This document shows, piece by piece, positions 44,791-50,520 of a stretch of 50,520 nucleotides of DNA. Both the position numbers and the translations under genes were made by a program. Numbering within the stretch: the first letter of the stretch is position 1; each line of letters starts with the position of its first letter. The DNA lies in contig JAJFKU010000041.1 in NCBI GenBank assembly GCA_021773035.1, positions 1 through 50,520 of the forward strand, in the 5' to 3' direction. This DNA is from Woeseiaceae bacterium (GTDB lineage Bacteria > Pseudomonadota > Gammaproteobacteria > Steroidobacterales > Woeseiaceae). The notes beneath the pieces were generated by a model. It saw nothing but the letters and a program-made list of their open reading frames with translations. It was not told where the DNA came from and made no database searches.

Positions 44791-47037
44791 ATGGCTACCG
44801 CGCGAAGACCGAATGACATGGTTGGCATAGCTGGCTCAGACGTACCCCGGCGAGAAATCAATCGCCGCAAAGTCAACTGGGCGCGATCACTTGTTGCCGC
44901 AATATCGTTGTACCTGGGTGGATGCGTCACCGTAACCGTAGACACGGTGAACATCGTCGCAGCTGACCCTGCTGGAACGCCGACCACCTTCCAAACGGAA
45001 ATCAGCGTTCTCAACCACTCCAACCACTGCGAATACCGTTTGGAGTACATCACACCGGACGATCCAGACTGGGCGATAAGCGAGATAGCCGGGAATCAGG
45101 GTGGGCCGCAACGCCTCGCTGAACCAAGCTGTACGCCTCCGTCATTTACAGAGACAAATGTTACGAACTTGAGTCGCTATGAAGAACAGACAATCTATTA
45201 CTGGGTCAAGGAGGCACGCGATTATTCGATCGCTCACCTGTGGATCACGCCGCCGGGTATGCCTGCTACCAGCCCTGACGTCGCAACCAACTCCGTCTCT
45301 CCGGACTTGTTGACACGAAATTCGTTTCGCGATCTTGGTTGCTTCCCCGACCCTCAGGACGGCTGTATGCGGGCGTGGCAACACGAAGGTGCAAGACTTC
45401 ACTTTCTGGCCGGTACAGTAGACGTTGACTTAATTGCCCACGAATACGGTCATTATGCGGCAGGCTACGTATTCGGCCATATGGATATCGGGTTTCTTGG
45501 TCTCGATGCTTTTGATGTTACCAACTGTGCCAAACGATCGTTCCAGGAGGCCATCGCAAATACGTTTGAACGCCTGTTCGTGCATGAAATTCAGACAACG
45601 GCCACGCCAGCAGCCGCAACTCCTGTTTTCGCCGGAGCCAATGCTTTTTGGCGTAATCAATGTGGCATCACGGATGAAAGAATGGGGCGGCCACTCTGGC
45701 AGGCATTTGAACAGGCCTTATGGGGTACGAGTGCCGGCGGACTAACGGTCACCTGGCCCAGCAGTGCGACAGCGAATGACTTCATGGCCAACGCATTCAC
45801 GCACGCGCTGTCGATCAATCGTGGACATCGTATCCACCAACTGGCCTACGCAATGCTCGACTATATCGAAAACAACCCTGATACCGGTCACGCGAACCGC
45901 TACGCCGAAATACTAGCGGTGTTCGCAGAACACGGGATGGCCCCTGCTGCGTTGGGGGGCGCATGCCAGAACAACGACGAGTGCGAATCCGAGTACTGCG
46001 ATCGCGGTGACGGCACGTCCAAAACTGAATTGTGCATGCCCGGTGCAAATGCCGGAATTGTTGGTGATTTGTGTACCCACGATAACCAGTGTGAATCCGA
46101 AAACTGTGAAGGCTTGGTCACAGACGGGTTTAACAACTGGGTGCCCGGGCAGTGTCAGGTCAAAAGAGCATTGAGCGCAAGCTGTTCTGCGAACGGACAG
46201 TGCGACTCAAACTACTGCGACGCCGGCCTGGGAACCTCAAGAACCGATCAGTGCATGCCTGCCGCAGGTGACGGTGCAAACGGGCAAGCGTGTTCCAACG
46301 ACAATCAGTGTACGTCATTCAATTGTAATGGACTAATGCGTGACGGCGCCGGCAACTGGCTACCGGGACTGTGCGATGCCAAGCTTGGATTGGGATCCCA
46401 ATGCGCTCTGAATCAACAATGCGATTCTGATTATTGTGATACCGGCGACGGGACGTCACGGACGGATCAATGTATGCCGCTGCCACTTTCGGGAGTTACA
46501 GGGGATACCTGTTCCAACGACAATCAATGCGCCTCAGACAATTGTGCCGGACTCGTGCGGGACGATTTTGGCGATTGGACACCGGGACAATGCGACGTGA
46601 AACGCGGCCTGGCGGTTGCATGCACAGCCAATGGCCAATGCAACTCGGGGTATTGCGACACGGGTGACAACACGTCACATACCAACCGCTGTATGCCCGC
46701 AGCGTCCAGCGGAGCAGGCGGCGATGCCTGCAGTAATGACAATCAGTGTGTCTCGAATAATTGCGCCGGTCTCACACCCAACCCGGATGGAAGCTGGAAT
46801 GCGGGTGTCTGCGACACTCAACGACCTCTTGGTCAGTTCTGCTTGCAAAACCCGGACTGCCAGTCCGGCTACTGTGACAGAGGGAACGGCACATCACACA
46901 CGAATCAATGTATGCCGGGTGCCGGTGCTGGTACATCCGGCGATACTTGTTCAAACAATAATCAATGCGCTTCCAGTATTTGCCTGGGGCTTACTCCCGA
47001 TGAGGCAGGAAGCTGGATTCCGGGTAACTGTACGTAG
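44791..47037 (+). CDS. Zinc-protease-like lipoprotein with five 8-cysteine repeats
   Basis: 748 residues. A basic N-terminus leads into a signal peptide ending LYLGGCVTV (lipobox-like, Cys45). A domain with HEYGHYAAG (residues 217-221 are HEYGH), followed by QEAIANTFERLF, has the look of an HExxH metallopeptidase with a downstream helix Glu. From residue 392 come five tandem units of about 73 residues, each with eight cysteines in the pattern C-x5-C-x4-C-x11-C-x12-C-x5-C-x4-C-x15-C. A surface or secreted adhesion/protease role is likely. The upstream 224-bp gap (44567-44790) has only weak hairpins and no named feature. Confidence 0.75.
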   Translation: MATARRPNDMVGIAGSDVPRREINRRKVNWARSLVAAISLYLGGCVTVTVDTVNIVAADPAGTPTTFQTEISVLNHSNHCEYRLEYITPDDPDWAISEIAGNQGGPQRLAEPSCTPPSFTETNVTNLSRYEEQTIYYWVKEARDYSIAHLWITPPGMPATSPDVATNSVSPDLLTRNSFRDLGCFPDPQDGCMRAWQHEGARLHFLAGTVDVDLIAHEYGHYAAGYVFGHMDIGFLGLDAFDVTNCAKRSFQEAIANTFERLFVHEIQTTATPAAATPVFAGANAFWRNQCGITDERMGRPLWQAFEQALWGTSAGGLTVTWPSSATANDFMANAFTHALSINRGHRIHQLAYAMLDYIENNPDTGHANRYAEILAVFAEHGMAPAALGGACQNNDECESEYCDRGDGTSKTELCMPGANAGIVGDLCTHDNQCESENCEGLVTDGFNNWVPGQCQVKRALSASCSANGQCDSNYCDAGLGTSRTDQCMPAAGDGANGQACSNDNQCTSFNCNGLMRDGAGNWLPGLCDAKLGLGSQCALNQQCDSDYCDTGDGTSRTDQCMPLPLSGVTGDTCSNDNQCASDNCAGLVRDDFGDWTPGQCDVKRGLAVACTANGQCNSGYCDTGDNTSHTNRCMPAASSGAGGDACSNDNQCVSNNCAGLTPNPDGSWNAGVCDTQRPLGQFCLQNPDCQSGYCDRGNGTSHTNQCMPGAGAGTSGDTCSNNNQCASSICLGLTPDEAGSWIPGNCT
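45964..47034 (+). repeat. Five tandem cysteine-rich coding repeats, period about 219 bp
   Basis: Units begin at Cys392 and recur every 73 residues (the last is about 65). Recurring words are CSNDNQC, GTSRTDQCMP or GTSHTNQCMP, NCAGL and PGQC. Units 2 to 4 are the closest, suggesting duplication. Some resemblance to Dickkopf-type cysteine-rich spacing is noted but not claimed. Confidence 0.85.
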
Positions 47038-47124
47038 ACCGGTCGAATCCGGTCATACAGTCGCGTCACTTCATCTCCGCCGCCGAAGCGGGTTAAAATC
47101 GAAGCCCGACAACCTGGGGCTTTT

Positions 47125-48318
47125 GTGTTGAGACTGAAAAACAGCAACAGTGCTCTCGTTTGTGCCGTCCTGACAGTTAGCGCTGCCCTGTATGCACAAA
47201 CCGCCGTCGCTCAGAACAGTGCGCAGGCCGAAGCCTTCAATACCGCGTGGGAGCTGCATAAGAGCATACGATCGGGCAGTGACGTCGCTGCAAAACTCGA
47301 CACGGCGCGCGAGGTCCTGGAGATCGGCCAGGCGTTCCTGCCGGAGAGCGATGAGCGCCTTGCGATGCTGATGCACAATTACGGCACGATACTATTTCAG
47401 GCCGGCCGCAACTACGAGGCTCATGATGTTTTACTCGACGCACTGCAGCTGTTGGAGCAAATCCACGGAAAGCACTCGCTCGAACTACTCGAAACGATCA
47501 AGGCGGCGGCCGATGCGTGGGGCGGACATCCCGGCTTTGCACGACGTCACTACTCTGGCTACAAGCGCGCGTTGGGTATTGTTGCCCGTCACCACGGCAA
47601 AGACAGTCTCGAGTACGCGGATTTATCAATGGAAACGGGTGCCCGTCTCTACGACCTGTCCCGGTCCGACATCGGTGACCGTCGCATTCGGGACGCTCTC
47701 GAGTTCTATGAGTCGGCACTACCCTCGCCTGACATTCGCAGCGGTGCCGCGGCCTTCTATCTTGGCAAGATACGATTAGGCAAGGGCAATACCAGGGCCG
47801 CGATGGCTTATCTCGAGCGGTCGTTGCCGCATTTTCAGGGCGACTCGGAAGTACAGCGCATAAACCGCTTGCGGTCGATGGCACTTCTTGTCCAGGCCCA
47901 CAATACCAAGCGGGAGCTCGACAAAGTCGACGAGTACGCCGAGCGCATCGGTCGAGAAATGCAGTTTGCAACGAACCAGGATCTCGTACCGCTCATTACA
48001 GTCAACCCGGCTTATCCCGAGCAGTTTCGGGAGCGGGGGATCGAGGGTTACGTAGTCGTCGAGTTTTCCATCGACCAGCAGGGGCATGTTATCAACCCGG
48101 TCGCTGTCGAATCGGACAATCGCTTTAGCACAAAGTCTGAAGTCGGCAGCCGGGGCATCCCCCGCCCCGGCGATACGCCCGGTGCGGCTTACGAGTCACT
48201 TGAGGACGCAGCTATCGAGGCGGTCAGCCAGTATCGCTACGCACCGCGATATGTCGACAACAAAGCGGTGGTGGTTCGTGGAGTATCGGTCCACGTCGTG
48301 TTTGAGAAGAAGCGGTGA
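47125..48318 (+). CDS. Exported TPR protein with C-terminal TonB domain
   Basis: 397 residues from GTG 47125. A signal peptide (about 1-29, ending TAVAQNS) is followed by TPR-like helices (about 33-280: LAMLMHNYGTILFQAGRNYE, AAAFYLGKIRLGKGNTRAAM). A TonB C-terminal domain (about 290-395) reads VNPAYPEQFRERGIEGYVVVEFSIDQQG ... AIEAVSQYRYAPRYV in separate pieces. There is no TM anchor of the usual TonB type, so it is probably a soluble or cell-wall-associated periplasmic protein. It follows the cysteine-repeat protein by 87 bp on the same strand and, with the kinase-TPR gene, shares the TPR theme. Confidence 0.85.
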   Translation: MLRLKNSNSALVCAVLTVSAALYAQTAVAQNSAQAEAFNTAWELHKSIRSGSDVAAKLDTAREVLEIGQAFLPESDERLAMLMHNYGTILFQAGRNYEAHDVLLDALQLLEQIHGKHSLELLETIKAAADAWGGHPGFARRHYSGYKRALGIVARHHGKDSLEYADLSMETGARLYDLSRSDIGDRRIRDALEFYESALPSPDIRSGAAAFYLGKIRLGKGNTRAAMAYLERSLPHFQGDSEVQRINRLRSMALLVQAHNTKRELDKVDEYAERIGREMQFATNQDLVPLITVNPAYPEQFRERGIEGYVVVEFSIDQQGHVINPVAVESDNRFSTKSEVGSRGIPRPGDTPGAAYESLEDAAIEAVSQYRYAPRYVDNKAVVVRGVSVHVVFEKKR

Positions 48319-48399
48319 GTCTGTACCTGGCACCGTTGCCCCGGGCGATTGCTTCAAAGCAACGGCGCAACCGTATGCGGTGAAGAAACCTCTCGGTGA

Positions 48400-48843
48400 C
48401 TAACGTACTCTGCGTTTGATCACCGATTGCCGATACCACCAGAAGACCGTGATCGGCGCTGCCAACCAGAACAACTCAACCGGCGACAGCACCATGAATA
48501 TTTCAAAGAAACGGTCGAAATCCCTGGGACGAACCCGGAATAAGGCGCTCAGGTATACACCCCCATATATGATCATGCAGATATTGAACAAGGCGTCGCG
48601 AGGACCCGGGACTTCCTGACCATGACGTTCCAGCGAGTTGGCCCCCTTCAACCGACCAGTGAGGCGTACCGGCGCATTTGCCAGCGCATAGAGTATGAGT
48701 ATCGGTATGCCAATCAGGTACACGACATACCTGAGAGGCGTTTCGTTCAAGCCGAATCCATACTCCAGAACATAGGCCAGCAGCCCGGTCGCGATGACCC
48801 CGGCTGTCCTGAAAAATACTGAGCTTTGGGACGTCTTTTTCAT
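48400..48843 (-). CDS. Small multi-pass membrane protein
   Basis: 147 residues with four hydrophobic segments (about 11-30, 38-55, 85-103 and 117-138) and basic ends (MKKTSQ, VIKRRVR). No family recognised. A conserved-looking charged loop (RLKGANSLERHGQEVPGPRD) lies between helices 2 and 3. It converges with the TPR-TonB gene (81 bp gap) and is 32 bp downstream of the exported VOC gene on the same strand, so the VOC, membrane and ExbB-like genes may form one transcription unit. Confidence 0.6.
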   Translation of the reverse strand: MKKTSQSSVFFRTAGVIATGLLAYVLEYGFGLNETPLRYVVYLIGIPILILYALANAPVRLTGRLKGANSLERHGQEVPGPRDALFNICMIIYGGVYLSALFRVRPRDFDRFFEIFMVLSPVELFWLAAPITVFWWYRQSVIKRRVR

Positions 48844-48875
48844 TCAAACCAATACTGGCGGTTGTCGGTAAGCGG

Positions 48876-49436
48876 TTATTCTGGCGGCCCAGGCACCGGT
48901 CCCGTGAGCATTTCGGCGAAGTCTTCTCCAGCATACGGATACTCGTACAATGCATAGAGATGGCCATCGAAATCCAGGAAACCAATCTCCACCCCTTCCT
49001 TCCCAAGTCGATGCGGCGACATCAGCTCGAACCCCTCGTCCCTGAGCTGCTCGACAATCGCATCGAAACGGCCGTTGGCATTGAACAGCGCAACTGATGT
49101 TCTTGGCGTTAGCGGTGATTTCTGTAAATCCTGATCCCGCACTTCCACTACCGACAGAACCCGTTTCTTCTCACCCGCATGAAATGTCGCATGCCGGGTC
49201 GTGATACTTGGATCGATAGCGAATATTTCGTAGACATAAGAGGTGTCGGGATCAACCGAGATGTCGCCGAGTTCCAGCCCCAGAATATCGCGATAGAGAT
49301 GAATGGTCCGATCAAGATCCGAAACAAGCACCGACCACCGTCTGAATTCGACACCTTCGTAATCGCCGTCGGCGATCGCTGCGGTCGTGCCGAAACAGGC
49401 AATGCCCAACAGCGTCAGTGTTGCTATCATTCTCAC
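48876..49436 (-). CDS. Exported VOC-family (glyoxalase-like) protein
   Basis: 186 residues. A signal peptide (about 1-22, ending AAIADG) is followed by a vicinal-oxygen-chelate domain (FRRWSVLVSDLDRTIHLYRD, then LGLELG, then the second module with DGHLYALYEYP). The VOC fold usually binds a divalent metal for isomerase, dioxygenase or lyase chemistry. Candidate ligands include the Glu in LYEY and a His in RHATFHAG. Export of a VOC protein is uncommon. The start is GTG 49436, or ATG 49430. It lies 22 bp after the ExbB-like gene's stop. Confidence 0.82.
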   Translation of the reverse strand: MRMIATLTLLGIACFGTTAAIADGDYEGVEFRRWSVLVSDLDRTIHLYRDILGLELGDISVDPDTSYVYEIFAIDPSITTRHATFHAGEKKRVLSVVEVRDQDLQKSPLTPRTSVALFNANGRFDAIVEQLRDEGFELMSPHRLGKEGVEIGFLDFDGHLYALYEYPYAGEDFAEMLTGPVPGPPE

Positions 49437-49458
49437 GGTATGTCGCAGGGGCTACTCC

Positions 49459-50172
49459 TCATCTTTCTAAGCTTGTCCCGGTCTCCTGCAGGAGACCGAG
49501 GGTACCGCCGCGTGCAACATCCAGGCCGAACACCACAACGCCGCCAGTCGCGTTGGCCATGTTCTTTGCACTGTCGGTAAAGCGGCTGTCTGGCTGGCGC
49601 GCCAGTACCTCAAGCCGGCCGTCTGGAGTAACGCCCAGGTAACCCGCATCCGAGACGACGTTGAATGTACCGACGCGAACGACGCTTTCCTTCGACTGTT
49701 CACCGTTCGCTTTGGTCACGACGGCCTGGAAGCGCACAACCCTGCCCGACTCCGCGATATCACGCAGCAGTTCGTAGGACAGGTGCTCGACATCATTGAT
49801 CGATGCCAGCATCGTATCGCTCGCGAACTCGACAAGAAACGCCTCCCGATCGGGAAACTGTAAGTTGGTCAACGAAGAACTGAATCGGGCCCGGGTATCT
49901 TCGGCGACGGTTTGCAGCACGCCAAAAAAGACCTTCAGCACGCCGAGCCATTCGTCCAACTCGGCTTGAGCGGCGGCGAGCTGTGCCTCCTGAGTCTCGA
50001 ACAGATGTTCAAGCCTGGCGCTCTCAGCCTGTTCGCGGGCAAGCTCGCCCCGGGCCTCTTCAAGCAGCAGGACGAGTTCCGGCGCGCTGCTCTCGCCGCC
50101 CTCCTCAGCCATGGCTATACAGCATCCAAAGACCAGCAGTCCGGCCACGATTGTCGTTTTTGGACTTTTCAT
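49459..50172 (-). CDS. Stand-alone periplasmic domain of a MotA/TolQ/ExbB-type protein (DUF3450-associated kind)
   Basis: 237 residues. A signal peptide (about 1-23, CCIAMAEEGG) is followed by a coiled coil (about 30-75, Glu/Ala/Gln-rich) and a globular part: SGRVVRFQAVVTKANGEQSK, VVRVGTFNVVSDAGYL, and ARQPDSRFTDSAKN with a final TGTSLER. This matches the N-terminal periplasmic half of ExbB-like proteins in extended TonB systems, which normally go on past SLxER into three TM helices of the proton channel. Here the chain stops exactly there, so the channel is missing. It could be a truncated gene or a separate domain protein. No ExbD or TonB partner is adjacent. Confidence 0.75.
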   Translation of the reverse strand: MKSPKTTIVAGLLVFGCCIAMAEEGGESSAPELVLLLEEARGELAREQAESARLEHLFETQEAQLAAAQAELDEWLGVLKVFFGVLQTVAEDTRARFSSSLTNLQFPDREAFLVEFASDTMLASINDVEHLSYELLRDIAESGRVVRFQAVVTKANGEQSKESVVRVGTFNVVSDAGYLGVTPDGRLEVLARQPDSRFTDSAKNMANATGGVVVFGLDVARGGTLGLLQETGTSLER

Positions 50173-50399
50173 TCAGGCCTACACGATACCGCCAAAATAG
50201 CGGGCAAGCTACTCGCGTCTGAGCCTCACACTCGAACGACCTGCCCGGCCCGGGCTCCAGCCCCCCCCTCAACCGTGCGTGGCAAAGATGCATCATCAGG
50301 AAATCATCAACACTTCATTAGGTTCTCGAAAAGACTGACCGCTCGTCTATTTGGTCAACTTGTGCCATGAATCTGACCACACTGATCAAAGAGCCTGTA

Positions 50400-50520
50400 A
50401 TGACTCGTCCCCCGAAGAAGACCTTCGACAGCTACGATATCGCGATACTCACCGCGCTCATCCAGGATCCTCGCATTACCACGGTAGAGTTATCGTCGGC
50501 GGTTCATCTTTCACGAACCG
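50400..50520 (+). CDS. Lrp/AsnC-family transcriptional regulator, 5' part only
   Basis: A reading frame from ATG 50400 (or 50367) runs off the window: FDSYDIAILTALIQDPRITT then VELSSAVHLSRT. This is the start of the Lrp/AsnC helix-turn-helix, where D-x-x-D-x-x-I-L-x-x-L opens the first helix. The C-terminal RAM ligand domain lies beyond the window edge. The 227-bp gap 50173-50399 between it and the divergent ExbB-like gene must hold both promoters. Confidence 0.8.
   Translation, partial: MTRPPKKTFDSYDIAILTALIQDPRITTVELSSAVHLSRT

Noticed and set aside
45964..47034. CRISPR-like array
   Set aside because: The repeats are 219 bp, in frame and inside a protein gene, with conserved cysteines.

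Overview
The window looks like chromosomal DNA of a free-living, probably marine or sediment gammaproteobacterium. This is inferred from the mixture of families: MipA/OmpV with DUF3019, an RstA/RstB-like two-component pair, NnrS, an ExbB-type periplasmic domain, a TonB C-terminal domain, a Ser/Thr kinase with TPRs and many exported proteins of moderately high GC. A Woeseia-like lineage is possible but cannot be proved from sequence alone. I see no rRNA, tRNA, CRISPR array, prophage or intact transposase.

Layout. 0-4.4 kb (minus strand): an overlapping four-gene operon (MipA/OmpV, DUF3019, response regulator, histidine kinase), then a cytosine-deaminase-like enzyme and a hotdog thioesterase whose stop codon lies in a dispersed repeat. 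4.6-12.8 kb: a beta-propeller lipoprotein with a clear terminator, a decayed small exported-protein gene, NnrS, a gluzincin-type lipoprotein, a tandem universal stress protein, a TonB-like anchored protein and an exported Rossmann protein. 12.8-23.8 kb: an amine-oxidation neighbourhood. It holds a relic of a glutamine synthetase/gamma-glutamylpolyamine synthetase gene, two translationally coupled PYROXD2/CrtI-like flavoproteins, a GcvT-like folate-binding protein, a PuuB-like oxidase, and on the other strand a spermidine-dehydrogenase-like Tat flavoprotein with a ferric-reductase-like membrane protein. Divergent from these, an ABC six-TM protein lies behind a ~255-nt leader containing a terminator. 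23.8-28.1 kb: a repeat-rich intergenic segment, then oxidative-stress and repair genes (exported KatG, Nei, exported glutathione peroxidase).

28.2-34.1 kb: membrane and exported proteins of unknown role, then a divergent catabolic unit (DHDPS-family lyase, LysR regulator, aldehyde dehydrogenase). 34.1-36.6 kb: an AT-richer patch of poorly conserved small exported or membrane proteins, a CxxC lipoprotein and an FG-GAP relic. 36.6-41.7 kb (minus): a Tat lipoprotein, an unknown 362-residue protein and a HEAT-repeat protein in a tight operon, followed by an arylsulfotransferase-like lipoprotein. 42.0-48.3 kb (plus): a Ser/Thr kinase-TPR protein, a zinc-protease-like lipoprotein with five 8-cysteine repeats, and a TPR-TonB protein. 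48.4-50.5 kb: a membrane protein, an exported VOC protein, the periplasmic half of an ExbB-type protein without its channel, and the start of an Lrp/AsnC regulator running off the end.

The most unusual observations are: two hairpins with the same 16-nt loop but unrelated stems; a dispersed ~77-bp repeat, one copy of which is split by 192 bp with a 6-bp duplication; the glutamine-synthetase relic beside the PuuB-like/SpdH-like genes; the structured leader of the ABC six-TM gene; and the coupled trio of unknown genes at 38-42 kb.
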